From Adiantum capillus-veneris (taxonomy: Eukaryota > Streptophyta > Polypodiopsida > Polypodiales > Pteridaceae), in the NCBI GenBank assembly GCA_014529385.2, contig CM043969.1:75128676-75192675 (forward strand): a stretch of 64,000 bases of DNA, in the 5' to 3' direction. This document shows positions 21,062-33,902 of this stretch, one piece after another. A program made the translations under genes and the position numbers. How positions within the stretch are numbered: the first letter of the stretch is position 1; each line of letters opens with the position of its first letter. The notes below the pieces were generated by a model, which searched no databases, was not told where the DNA came from, and worked only from the letters and a program-made list of their open reading frames with translations.

Positions 21062-21082
21062 TCTTAGGTGTACTTAAGAATT
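21057..21082. repeat. Short palindrome at an inversion breakpoint
   Basis: CAATTCTTAGG / CTTAAGAATTG arms around a few bases. One arm comes from the gag-proximal leader and the other from LTR sequence (AAGAATTGTATT, also at 59780-59790 in reverse). Confidence 0.7.
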
Positions 21083-21625
21083 GTATTGTAAAATGTCTCC
21101 CTTGATGGGGAAAACCTATAATAGAAAACCTTTTGGAGGGTCCCCCGGCTCCATGGAAATCCTGTCCTCAACTGTTGTCAATAGCTTAATTTCTCTCTCT
21201 TTTGAAGTATTGTTCATGCCTATCTAACTAGGTGTTATGTTTTTTGTTTCTCTCTCCATCCAAGAACTCTTGCTATGCTCAGTAGGAATCAATTCTAATG
21301 AAATGATCACTATGTTCATGTTATTTTCCGCTACACACAAGTTACTAGGCCATTAAATGTTACAATGGTATTAGAGCACAAGGTTTCTCTTTTCTTGCTC
21401 AAGAAGGGAGGTCCTCAAGCTAGCTATAAATGGTTGGTATTATTAACTGCAGTTGAGTAAGTAGAATAGGGATTTTCTATCCTTGTAGTGGCTGTTTTGG
21501 TGTTGAAAGACCCTCTCTTCTATTCCTTGACATTAATGATATTTGAGCCATGGGTACAATAGCTTGAGTGCTTTTTTTTCTAAATGGGTAAAGAGGAGCA
21601 ACAACTAGGGCTTGAAGTATTCCTT
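21073..21625 (+). mobile_element. Inverted LTR-end/PBS/leader segment of family A copy 2
   Basis: Reads on the plus strand as the LTR 3' part (TGTCTCCCTTGATGGGG to ATTAAATGTTACA at about 21363), then a PBS (ATGGTATTAGAGCACAAGG), then leader (matching 62425-62775 of copy 3). The gag below 21061 and the LTR above 21626 are both on the minus strand. The segment is therefore flipped in place. Confidence 0.8.
21364..21383 (+). other. Primer binding site (inverted) of family A copy 2
   Basis: ATGGTATTAGAGCACAAGG, one or two changes from the TGGTATCAGAGC tRNA-Met type seen in copy 3 at 62406. Confidence 0.75.
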
Positions 21626-22836
21626 CAATAACTAGCTAGTGCAATGAAGGTAGAAGCTTCAAGCACTAAGTAAACACTTATAAAACACAACATCAATTCC
21701 TTCACTGTCTCAGACTCAAGACCTCACACACCTTCGAACATGGTGAGAGCTAGCAGGATATGAGGGTAGATTGAGAGGAAGAAGGAGTAGTCTTATGAGA
21801 AAGAAGTATATCTCCTCACATAATCATTCATAATAGCTTAGTATAGCTTAGTAATTAGAATGGTAGAGGAGATGAGCATGCATTGCAGCTTGGCTCTTGG
21901 TTGGATTTGCATCACAAAGCCAAGAGTTGTTGGTGTAGGCCTCCCTTCTCACAAGCTTGGAGTAGATGATGAGCTTTCCATTAAAGCTCGAGAAGGAGAT
22001 AGAGAAGAGAGTCTTCTTGCTTCTCACATGAGATTGTGAGTGTGTGTGATAATGCCTTGCCAAAATCAGCCCCCTCTCTCTCTTGGTCAACCCCTCTTGC
22101 AAATTACTCTTGTTGGCACCCGATTGGACCCTGCAAAGCTTAGCAAATGAAAATTTAGAAGCATAAGTGATAGCCTTGTGACATGTGTCCCCCTTTCCCC
22201 TTTTGTGAGAGCTTTAGGTAATTAAATAAATCAATTAAACTCTCATTGGACCCCTTTGTCTTCTGGCCAATAGGAAGCAAGCAAGCCATTGGGCTTCTGA
22301 ATGCTCATTGGACCCCTTGGGAGACTGTCCAATAGTCTTCTAGAGAGCTTAATTCTTATTGGTCCTTTTATCAAGTGTTTTTAAATGAATTAAACTAGAT
22401 TTATTCTAGCCTAGTTCTCATTGGTTGGATTTGCATCACAAAGCCAAGAGTTGTTGTTGTAGGCCTCCCTTCTCACAAGCTTGGAGTAGATGATGAGCTT
22501 TTCATTAAAGCTTGAGAAGGAGAGAGTCTTTTTGATTCATACATGAGATTGTATGAGTGTGTGTGTGTGATAATGCCTTGCCAAAATCAGTCCCCTCTCT
22601 CTCTTGGTCGACCCCTCTTGCAAATTACTCTTGCAGGCAGCCCATTGGACCTTGCAAAGCTTAGCCAATGAAAATTGAGAAGCATAAGTGATAGCCTTGT
22701 GACATGTGTCGCCATTTCCCCTTTTGTGAGAGCTTTAGGTAATTAAATTAATCAATCAAACTCTCATTGGACCCCTTTGTCTTGTGGCCAATAGAAAGCA
22801 GACAAGCCATTGGGCTGTTGAATGCTCATTGGACCC
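21626..22836 (-). mobile_element. Family A LTR (copy 2) with internal duplication
   Basis: Minus-oriented LTR matching 59800-60640. A block of about 430-524 bp beginning TTGGTTGGATTTGCATCAC is present twice (21897 and 22421) in tandem. The LTR start is cut at 22836, where element D begins with TGTTAGAAGC. Confidence 0.82.
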
Positions 22837-23720
22837 TGTTAGAAGCTGGACACACCCTACGGAAAATGACTGCTCGACGGATTATCATTTTTTGTAATTA
22901 TTCATTTATTAAGAAAACCGACATTTCACCTTTGTAAATATTGAGGCTTACAGAAGTTTCCAGATTGAATCCCATTTTTGACAGTTAGATTGAGTAGATG
23001 GTTAAAAATTGGAACATTAGGGTTTGAGATTGTAAGGTATTTATACCACTTTTTGACCTTAATAGAAATTTTTTTTGTCATTTTAAAAAAGAGTATTGTC
23101 TGTGAGTGAGCGTATTGTGTATGAGAGAGAGTGAGAGCTTCATTTTGACGCTACACGCGCACCGATGGTCGAAATCGAGTGCGGAGAAGTACATCGTGTT
23201 GCCCCCGATGAGAGCTACGCGCCAATACCTACATTGCGGACGTACCGTCCGGTTTTGCGAGCTTGACCTACGAGCTTCATCTGGTGATTCTGTGAGTATA
23301 CGTAAAGCTACACATTAGGCACTTTAGTTTTTAAAAACGACAACCTGCAAATTTCGGCCAGACATCCTACGTGATTTTGCACCAGGTGTTTAGGGTTGAG
23401 ATTTTGGTTCATGGACCTTAGGGAGAGCGACCTATTGGTGTTAGTAGGGTCTCCTTCAAGTTCCATGGCGTTTTGAGACCGTTTGATGGGTATTTGGCTC
23501 TTGGAAGCGTTGTAGGAAACCTCTTCTTAAGCACTCTTGAAGGCTGTAGCTTGGACATTGGGTAGAGACCTCTGTAGGAATTAGTTGAGAGTCGATCGAG
23601 TGTAGATTGACAGCCTATACTTGCTTCCACGCGCCTGTGGATCGAGCTTCGTCCTTAGCTGATAAATTTTGTTAGGTGAGTTCACGCTGTGCTGACGTCG
23701 TCGCGGCGTATCCGCCAACA
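22837..23720 (+). mobile_element. LTR of a further retrotransposon (element D)
   Basis: Starts TGTTAGAAGCTGGACAC, ends CCGCCAACA, and is followed immediately by a PBS-like sequence. It is inserted into the family A LTR. No coding region of D is present; the element is truncated to LTR, PBS and leader. Confidence 0.7.
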
Positions 23721-23741
23721 TTGGCACTGCTGCAGGGGATG
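23721..23741 (+). other. Primer binding site of element D
   Basis: TTGGCACTGCTGCAGGGGAT, of the same general type as the family B PBS (TGGCRCCGYT..GGGGAT). Confidence 0.65.
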
Positions 23742-24190
23742 AAAACCCTAGGTAGGTGATCGAGACTAGTCCTTGAGGATAGGGATTCTCTGGCTTGCCA
23801 GAGTCTCGTTTTACATTTAGATAGGATCAGAGAGTGGAGGACTCTCTAGGTCTTAGAGGGAGTCTAGGGAGCGTGTATCTGGCCTAGATCCTTTGACTTA
23901 GGTAGACTTAGATAGTTTTAGGCCTTAGTTGAGTTGATGAGTAGGAGTTTGAGTGGTAGAAGCGGTGAAAGGAGAGCTTGAGAGTCCAGAGAGGCCACGA
24001 AGCAACCAAAACACCATTATCACCATTTCACATAATGAGTAGGAGTAGGGTAAGTAGGATATCATGATTCATGATCTAGAGAATTTCATGCTATTAGGTT
24101 CATCACAAGGTTGTAAAAGACACAAAAGAGTGTTTGAAAGCTGAAGTGAAGTTCAAAAGTTCTTGTGAGTGTTTCTGATAGAGCTGTAGA
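23742..24190 (+). other. Leader remnant of element D
   Basis: G-rich, non-coding sequence (AAAACCCTAGGTAGGTGATCG onward) between the PBS and an abrupt change to AT-rich DNA at about 24190, taken as the truncation point. Confidence 0.5.
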
Positions 24191-26084
24191 GAATTTATAT
24201 ATTTTTTAATATCTATAACAAAGATAATACAATGGGATTAGGTGATGAGATAAGTACTTTAAATTTGTCTCGTAATTTACAATTTCTATATGGAAACAAG
24301 AAAATAACTATGTTGTACTTGTGATTGTTAGCTTTTCAAACAAATTTTCAGAAAGACACAACCTGAACAAGAAAAAGAAAAACTAGTTCAAGAAAAAAAT
24401 AAAAGATTTCACATTTTTTATTCACAAGTTAAGCAATGTGAATGGTGAGAGTTTATGGATGTGATATAAAATGTATCTTAATCAATGGTAGACCAATCAT
24501 GCAAATGGTGATGTGTTTGCTGACAATAATAGATACAATTACATAAAATATAGTTATTTTTATATCACCACAAACAAAATATTAGAGTTCTCAAGTTTTC
24601 ATCTTTTAAAGTTCTATCATTATATTTTACCATATACTCTGTATTTTAAAGTAGATATAATATATACAACTATTAACTTCATCCAAGTTTTTGTCTAATA
24701 CTTTGCACGTTTTACAAAATATACAATCAAAATATTAAGCAACAATGCATGTATTTTCAGCAGAGAAATGGCTTGTATAAAAGCATAAACTATCATCTTG
24801 CACTTTGAATATGATGTCAACTTACAGAAACTCGCAAAAACAAATAGATAATTTGGACACATTATCAAAAAAAATATTAAGGAGCATTAAAAAACACCAA
24901 AATTAAACGAGTATAATATTACTCTAGAAAAGATCAAGGAAATTGTCCAGTATCATGGACAAAACAAGTATGAAAATCAAAACTCTTCATTAGATGCAAG
25001 TATGAACTTTAGCACTTTATATCAGATATAAATAAAAAGGCTACATAAGTTTTTAGAAAATTTTTAAATGCTATTTTGTGTATAACAGATTTCATTATAC
25101 AAAGAGATAGGATCAAATGCATATTTACATGCTTGAATGTATAATAAATTAAAATTATATAGAATTAATAAAGAATTTAAAACAACGTATTCTTCATGAT
25201 TACAAATCTAACCCTTCGAGTAAGTTGCGCTTGCAATATCTACAGGTACAAGCCATTTGACAAAAACTTTGAAGTCAAAATCTCACAAATAGCTCAAGAT
25301 AAATGCAAAGCAAATAGATTGAAAAAAATTATATATTAATTTATAACAAGCAATCCATTATGGATACAATATACTTAATGGAAGTCTTAACACAACAAAA
25401 AAAATTTGCCACTTAAAGACAAAATAATTATTATACCATCATTTGTTATTAACTAATGTGTTTTTTAACTATGCTAAATTCTTTGATTCTTTCATAACAT
25501 CAAAAAATCTAGCATCATTATTATATTCATTATAATAACTTAGTGTATATACACAAACGTTAAATTCTAGTAATACCAAATGATGAACATGTCCATAATA
25601 CGCAGCGCCTCTAGCCAAAAGATTATGAGTTTTCACTAATACTCCTCTTTAAATGCACATTATGGTGACTCTTATCATCTTCCTTCATAATTGGTAATTT
25701 ATGTGGAGTTGCATCATGGATACAAGGATAGCACACACACAATTCCAACACATAGATAGGCTACTTCCATTATTAGGATTCCCTCATTATATGCAACAAA
25801 TCGCATTATAAGCTCCAAATAAATAATCTCCATCATCTAGTGCCCAAATTTAAGCACCTGCTCTTATGCCGAGCAAACCAATAACTTTTCTTTTCTCCTA
25901 ATTAACTCTTGAACTACTACACTCAAAGCTAGTTTATTTTGCCAACATTGAGTCTACCTTGCAATCAAAACACTGAAATGATGGTGATGCCTCCTTAAGC
26001 ACACTTTTTGGATAAGAGAAAAAGTAAAATTTTGCCTCTATATGTGTGTTTATCTTGCGCCTAATCCAGCTTACATGCAATTCA

Positions 26085-26085
<1 letters not shown>
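24191..26085. other. AT-rich intergenic DNA
   Basis: No credible coding region. On the minus strand at 25540-25900 there are short readable stretches (LARGAAYYGHVHHLVLLEFN) that may be an old protein-coding remnant I cannot name. Confidence 0.4.
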
Positions 26086-26088
<3 letters not shown>

Positions 26089-26132
<44 letters not shown>

Positions 26133-26222
26133 TACACTTGCTCCGGATAGATCTCGAAGTCTCTTTGAAAAAAACTTCTCTTCACGTCCTTTTTCTCTCT
26201 CTTGATGCAGGTCAGCAAGTTT

Positions 26223-26270
<48 letters not shown>

Positions 26271-26492
26271 TTTATAAACAAAGGATACATAGACACCTTC
26301 ATTGTATTGAAAGTACAATTTCCTATGACATGTTCACTGTAGAGGCTCCTTTAGACATATCTAGCATGTCTCTTTTGGCCATTGTTCAATACCAACTTCT
26401 TCTCATTGGATTTGGCTTTTCTCCTTGGCCTTCTATTTCGAAGTTGTAGACTACCTTTGGACCATTTTCATTAATCAAGTAATATCAGTGCA

Positions 26493-26541
<49 letters not shown>
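26089..26541. repeat. Microsatellites (GA)n, (CT)n and (TG)n
   Basis: (GA)n 26089-26130, (CT)n 26226-26264, (TG)n 26497-26541. The ORF spanning the first two is a repeat artefact. Confidence 0.95.
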
Positions 26542-26542
<1 letters not shown>

Positions 26543-29500
26543 GTATTAAATCTATACTTATAACAAGTGAACATAAAAGTTCAAAAGATAACTGGTTTTA
26601 GACAAAGGACAGAGATTGACATAAAATGACTCAGTTTGAGATTAATTTTTGTAAATCAAAGTGATAATGAAGTATCATTCCAATGCATTTATACATGAGA
26701 TAGTCAAAAAACTAGTTTTAAAGTAAGGGAATCTAGGTTCTTCATTGTTAGACAACAGCTAAGCCAAAAAGTTTCTAAGGAAATATAGGATCCTCACCTA
26801 TATCCATATAAACAAGACAACAGATTCATTAGCCTTGAATATGTATTACAAGTGTCAACAAATCTATCAATTGTTATCCATATCTTATTTAGAAAACCTT
26901 TTAACTTAAACCTACCATTCTTTTTAAAATATCAGATGGTGCAAAGTATTTAGGAGACAAGTATCCGTTGCAAAAGTAAGTAGATGAACCAAAAGAAATG
27001 TATTTCCACATCGTTTTATTGTGATCAAAAGGCCATCACCCTTTCAGATCCAAAAGTCAAAAAATCCCTTTAGTTTGAAAGTATTGTGATAAGAAGGCCA
27101 CCTCTCCTTCTGCTACAAATTTTGTAATGTATTCCAAATAAGATATAACTTTTTGAATTACAAACCCCAAAACATAAAGCTATATTTTTTAATGTTTTTT
27201 ATGTGAGCAGAAGGCCACAATCCCTTTTGATACAATTGACAAATGATCCCTTAAATATTTTAGAAAAAATAAAAGTATTTAGGATATGATTATCCTTTCA
27301 AAATTGAATGATTAGCAAGTTTTTTTTTAATTATTGTGATCAAAAGGCCAACACCCCTTCTGAGCCAAGGGTTGTCCCAAAACCTTTTGAACTATATATA
27401 AAGTGTCCTAAAACATGAGTCAATCACACAATCAACGAGCTGCTTATTTAGTCTAAACAAAATTGTATCAAACTAGTGTCGAAGTTGTTAACAAAATATA
27501 AAGAAAAGTGAAGCTTTAAGTAGCCCAGACAGTTGTGGACCAGTCTATTTCTTCGAATTAGTTCCATATAACTACAAATGTAAAAATTCTAGAAGCCTAC
27601 ATGGTCCAATGTAAAAACAATTAGAGATTTATTGTTACAAACCAAGCACAAGCCATGATGTACACAATCCAAATAAAGTAAACTCAAGCCCTAGAGCTAG
27701 AGCTATCATTTGGGCCATGGTTTTCATGTAAATCCCATTCCAAATGTAAGTTTTTTCAAGGTAAAGTCTAGACAATAGTATCAAGAATCACAGCCCAGAT
27801 TGTTAAAGTAAAATTTGAACTTCATTCATAGAGTTAAAACAGGCTTATTTGTGCTATCTTTAAAAAAAAAAAATATGAGTCTTGTTAGCTTAGAGAACGA
27901 GTGGGTAAGGTTTAGTTAAACCAAAATCACAGACAGACTCATCAACCACAGCCAAACTAGCAAACCATTTTAAGTATTATTGCCAAGGAAGTGAGAGTAT
28001 CCAAAAAGTCTCATAAAGATCAAACCATATCATGCTTTAAAGACCACATCACAATGCAAAGAGATTATCACAGCAACCATCTCCCAAGTGTAAGTACAAA
28101 ATCACTAATCATATTAATGCAGCCCATCAAGGCTCACCAATTTACTAACAAAAAGATTTTCCATGGTTCTATAAACCCAAATTCCTAAGCCAGTTACATC
28201 AAATCAATTAATTATGCCCAAATATTACCAAGTTATCATAATATAGTTCTATCACTGTCATTAAAGAAACACAAAACTAAAAGTAAATGATCAGTTTCCA
28301 TATAAACATAGATTAGTGAAGGCATCAAGAGCCAACAATGAGTTCAGTCAACATGACCGAGAAGTAATAACTAAGATCAGTTTATGTCTAAGAGCAGCAT
28401 CAAAGGCTATCATATTATCATAACCAATAACCTAGAGGGGTGAATAAGTGCTAGTAAATAGGACCAGATTAACATTAGAGTGCGAGTATCATATTTAACA
28501 GCATGGGAAGCAATAGCCAAGCCATGATACCATTATAATAGAAGTAATATCCACCAGAAGCATGCCCAATAATTGCAACCAATCCAAGAAGGGGGTTCAA
28601 ACAAAGTAAAGTTTGAGAATCAAATTCAAAATCAAATGAAAAGTCAAATGAAGAGCCAACAGGCATCGTTATCTTATTATACATATCATCAACTCATAAG
28701 TAGGAAAAGATGTCCCTATATATGGTTAATTCCATTTTGTACAACAAAAAGAACCAGACAAAGTGAGATTTTTTTCTATCAATGAGTTAAATATATATCC
28801 ATCTCATAAATAAAGACTGATATAAACTACCAAATGCCTGAAAGTCAAAATCACAGCTATTAGACAATAGCCATTTATGGAATAAGATTGTGACATAAAC
28901 CCACAATGCCTATTTGCATGAGATTAAAAGTGACGTTGTATGCATAATTTTTTAAACATAATAGTCTAGCATTGCCATCATCAGATTTATAACAGGTTAC
29001 GACAATTTGAATAATCATCAACCAAGTATGATAAAGAACATAACTTGTGAAGCAGCGAACCTTATCATCACCTTCATGTTGTATCAGTTAAACCATCAAA
29101 GAAGCTATCATCACCAACTCTTACATAGGTTTTAACAAGAATCAAATAGTGAAACAAGGTTAAGTGAGGGTATAGAAAAACCCTCACCTTGGTTAAATAT
29201 GTACCCTGTCAGCCAATGAAGTTACCATAGCAATTTTGAGACATGAAAACACCCAATTTGTATTCTCATGATGGGTCTGGTTGTGCACCTTGAATAAAGA
29301 TCCATATCCCAACAATATAGCAACCATGCAAGCCTCAGAGGACCACAAAAGCATAATCTTCAAGGGGTCGCCCAATATACTAGGCAACAAATTGGCACAG
29401 GGAGGAAGGGGGAGAGAGAGGGGAGGTAGGAGAGGGAAGTGTCTCAGAGACTTACGAGGGACGACATAGCAAGGACAACCCCGCACGAGTTATGCCAAGA

Positions 29501-30136
29501 AAACAACATGACAGAGTGAAGATGACCTAGCAAAGAATGCAGGTAAAGAACAAGACAAATGAGAGTTTCTTTTTTTTTATAAAGGAAAACCCCAGGTAAT
29601 AAATATGGTAGGTAGGCAACAAGGGTTAAGTCCCATAGCAATCAAACTTCGACACCCATCAAGACCCTAAAACAAGGTGAGTTTCCTACCCCAAGAATAT
29701 GAAATCAGCAAGGCATACTGCAATAAGATAGGGTGTATGCGTGTATATGGTACAAGGTCCACTAGTCAATGTAATCGATAGCCCCAATATGAATAGTACA
29801 ACCTTAAGGAAAGCTTAATAATATCACCCTTCAAAATATTCTCAAATGGGAGGTAGCAGGTGAAGACTTCAACAAAGTAACCGGCCAGTAGTACAAACCT
29901 TCCCACGATTGTGAAATAAAGCTTGTTTACTTGTCAACTCCATCATGCTGTGAAAGAGTCAAATTCTTCTAGGATACAGACTCAAAGTAGTCATCCACAA
30001 GATAAAATAGCCATCGACTATATCAATAGCTCAAGTGTAAGTGTGTGAGAAGAGAAACATGCCCTCCATCCCACCAATATTGAAAGTATTATCTAGGAAG
30101 GCAATTAGGTCACGCCCAGTATAGTGACAAAGTAAG
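26542..30136. other. AT-rich intergenic DNA with a dispersed short repeat
   Basis: No gene recognised. Four copies of a roughly 30-bp phrase around GTGATCAAAAGGCCA..CCCCTT lie at 27018, 27083, 27201 and 27333, all on the plus strand. Confidence 0.45.
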
Positions 30137-30139
30137 AGT

Positions 30140-30224
<85 letters not shown>
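30137..30224. repeat. Compound (GT)n(GA)n microsatellite
   Basis: GT tract 30138-30164 passes directly into a GA tract to 30224, at the left edge of the modular array. Confidence 0.95.
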
Positions 30225-30228
<4 letters not shown>

Positions 30229-30861
30229 CGGAGTTAGTGAGAAGACAAGGTTACCATCTAAGCATTGGACCTTACCAAAGCATTTTAAATTATTCTCACC
30301 ACACATTTCAAATTGCAAGTGAAATTTTCATGAAGCAAAGTATACATGCCTTATTTCTCTCTGCAATGTACAGACAACACATGGCAGCTTGCATCTTACT
30401 TGCCAAAGATCATTCTTCATGCACAATATTAAGCTCCATGTTTGCAGCCTGGTATCAAATGCCAAAGAAATTTTTTGCATTGGTCACTCTAGGGGGTTTA
30501 TGTGATAAATTTCCGACTACTAATGTTATTCTGTTAATTGGGCCAAAGTTCAGTGGCTGAGTACCTAAAAAGAGGCAAATAATAAGATCATACATTGTAT
30601 GTTATATAAGCATAGCAATATCTTCAGGTAAAAATAACCACATTTTTTGCGGAAAAGTTGTGTGGGCATGGTCAAAAGGAAACTCACAAGGTCCAAACCA
30701 TCACAAATGTGCATGCATAGATAAAAGACATTCATGCCATGATGTTGCCCCAACCATTAGATTTTATTTTTCTCTCTCAAAACTTGAGGTCAAGGCTCAT
30801 AGAATAGTCTTTGAGGTCTCTTAGGATTATTCCAACAACATTGAGATCTTCCTTATCATCG

Positions 30862-30862
<1 letters not shown>

Positions 30863-30933
<71 letters not shown>

Positions 30934-31075
30934 AGGAGGGAGGGCGGGGGGGTTTGAGGGTTGTGTGACTAACGTAGATTCAATTTGTGCTACTCTACTT
31001 ATGCAACATTTCACTCTACGGGCAATCATGGATCAGTATAAGAGTAGTTTAGCTTGTTGATGTTGCAAATTGGAG

Positions 31076-31150
<75 letters not shown>
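30863..31150. repeat. Microsatellites (TG)n 30863-30932 and (CT)n 31079-31150
   Basis: Mark the E/D and D/B module borders of the first period. Confidence 0.95.
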
Positions 31151-31152
<2 letters not shown>

Positions 31153-31333
31153 GTGTATAGTTTATGGTATTTTAAAAGGGCCTTGTTTGTGCTTGTAGTC
31201 AAAGGATGAAATCATAGCTGGGATGAGCATCACAAAAAGCAGGAGGACAAATAAACCCTCTCTCCTCACTTTCACATACACACAGAAAAACAAAATCAAA
31301 GCTAAGTAAGGGGCCAAAGCAACCTAACCTTCT

Positions 31334-31340
31334 TATATAG
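31334..31340 (-). promoter_or_regulatory. TATA-like site in module B (first copy)
   Basis: The minus strand reads TTTCTATATAAGAAGG. The equivalent site is in every B module: 32849-32856, 33723-33729, 35307-35313 and, on the plus strand, 42688-42697 and 44296-44305. The same sequence context lies up- and downstream each time. Confidence 0.4.
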
Positions 31341-31525
31341 AAAGTCATGCAGGTGGATCCATTAAGAAATGCAAACTCTAGAAGATCCCCACTCAATTTG
31401 CACATTCAAGTCAACCTAACTCACAAGGCCTAAGAAAACGAGAGGCGAACACCATGATCTTCACTGTTAGAGGTTAAGCTAGGAGAGAATCAAACTATCA
31501 TAAGCAGCAAGTCCACAAGTGGTTT

Positions 31526-31527
<2 letters not shown>

Positions 31528-31614
<87 letters not shown>
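31528..31614. repeat. Compound (GT)n(GA)n microsatellite at a B/C border
   Basis: GT tract to 31561, then a GA tract to 31614. Confidence 0.95.
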
Positions 31615-31617
<3 letters not shown>

Positions 31618-32621
31618 ATAGTAGGGAAAAGAGTGAGGCAAAATACTAGGCGTGATATGTCATTATGCATGTGCACTATAGACGAGTCATAAAGACCTCC
31701 ACATATTGAGGGTTAATAATTGGCAAGGAAGGCGCCTTGCAAATACTAGAGTCCCATGTATTTGCAAGGCAAGCATCCTGATGTCAAATGCCAAAGAAAT
31801 CTTTTGCATTGGTCACTCTAGCGGGTTTGTGTGAAAAATTCCCCACTAATGATGTTATATTGCTAATTGGCGAAAGTTCAAGGGCTAAGTACCTAAAAAG
31901 AGGCAACTAATAAGATCATACATTGTATGATATATAAGCATAGCAATATCTTAAGGTAAAAATACCCCCATTTTTGGAGGGAAAGTTGTGTGGACATGGT
32001 TAAAAACCGACTCACAAGGTCCAAACTATCACAAATGTGCATAGATAAAAGTCATTCATGCCCATGATGTTGCTCCAACCATTAGATTTAATTTTCTCAA
32101 CTTCTCCTTGAATAAAATTTTCTCTCTCAAAACTTGAGTTCAAGGTTCATAGAATAGTCTTTGAGGTCTCTTAGGATTATTCCAATGACATTGAGATCTT
32201 TCTTTTTACGATGCGTGTGTGTGTGTGTGCGTGCCCGCATGTGTATGTGTGAATAATAAGAAGAAAATAAAATAACCTTTCTATCACCCAAGTGTGGTAG
32301 ATTGGTTTCCAGTTTCCTATGGAGTATCAACAAGTTTTGAGTTCAAGATTTGTTGGAGGGATGTTTGAGGTCTCTTATGATCCTACAACTCTAAAATATC
32401 TTTTTCTTTATGATGGTAGATTGTAGGCAAGTTTTTAAAAAAGTCCACTTTTTATACTCTCAAACAATATTTATGCGTAGCATTGAGATGTTTTTGGGGG
32501 TTGTGTGACTAAACTAGACTCAATTTGTGTTACTCTACTTATGCAACCTTTCACTCTGTTGAGCATGGGCAACGATGGACTAGTATAAGGGCAGTTTAGC
32601 TTGATGTTGCCAATAATTGGA

Positions 32622-32667
<46 letters not shown>

Positions 32668-33039
32668 GAGCATAGTTTATCTTGTTTTAAAAAGGCCTCG
32701 TTCCAAATGCAACAAACAAGAATGAAATAATAGCTATCCGAGCATGACGATAAGCAAGAGGACAAAAAACCCTCTCTCCTCACTTTCACATACACACACA
32801 AAACACAAAATCAAGACTAAGTAAGGGGCCAAAGCAACCCTCGCCTCCTTTTATAGAAAGTCACGCAGGTGGAGGCATTAAGAAATGCAAAGTCTAGAAG
32901 ATCCTCACAAAATTTACACATTCAGTTCAACCCGACTCTCAAGGCCAAAGAAAATGAGAGGCGGCCACCATGATCTTCATTGTTCGGGTTTAAGTTATGA
33001 GAGAGGGAGAGTATCATAAGGAGCAAGCCTGCAAGTTGT

Positions 33040-33109
<70 letters not shown>

Positions 33110-33460
33110 CAAATAACCTTTTTATCACCCACATGTGGTAGATTGGTTCCCAGTTTTGAGTTCAACAAGTCTTGAGTTCAAGATTTGTTGGAGAGATGTT
33201 TGAGGCCTCTTGTGATCCTACAACCTTAAAATATGTTTTTCTTTATGATGGCAGATTGTAGGTAAGTTTATAAAAAAGTCCACTTTTTATACTTTCAAAC
33301 AATATTAATGTGTAACGTTGAGATGTTTTTGGGGGTTGTGTGACTAAAGTAGATTCAATTTGTGTTACTCTACTTATGTAATTTTTCACTCTATTGAGCA
33401 CAGACAACGATGGACCAGTATAAGAGCAGTTTAGCATGTTGATGTTGCCAAAAATTGGAG

Positions 33461-33525
<65 letters not shown>
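32622..33525. repeat. Microsatellites (CT)n 32622-32664, (GA)n 33043-33108 and (CT)n 33462-33525
   Basis: Module borders. At 33108 module B is joined through the GA tract straight to module D. Confidence 0.95.
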
Positions 33526-33528
<3 letters not shown>

Positions 33529-33864
33529 GTATATGTTGTTTTAAAAACGCCATGTTCCAGATGCAATAAACTTTGCTTGTGCTTGTAGTCAGAGGATGAA
33601 ATCATAGCTATCCGAGCATCACGATAAGTAGGAGGACAAAAACCCTCTCTCCTCACTTTCACATACACACACAAAACACAAAATCAAGGGTAAGTAAGGG
33701 GCCAAAGCAACCCTTACCTCCTTATATAGAAAGTCACGTAGGTGGATCCCCACTCAATTTTTTCACATTCACTTCAACCCGACTCAAACGAGAGGCGGCC
33801 ACCATGATCTCCATTGCCAAGGGTTAAGTTAGGAGAGAGGGACACTATCATAAGCAGCAAGCGG

Positions 33865-33866
<2 letters not shown>

Positions 33867-33902
<36 letters not shown>

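Noticed and set aside
23106-23318. ORF inside the element D LTR as a protein
   Set aside because: Short, no homology features, fully inside an LTR.
25540-25900. Possible Helitron or transposase remnant on the minus strand
   Set aside because: Only one short readable stretch, no helicase or Rep motifs, no recognisable ends.
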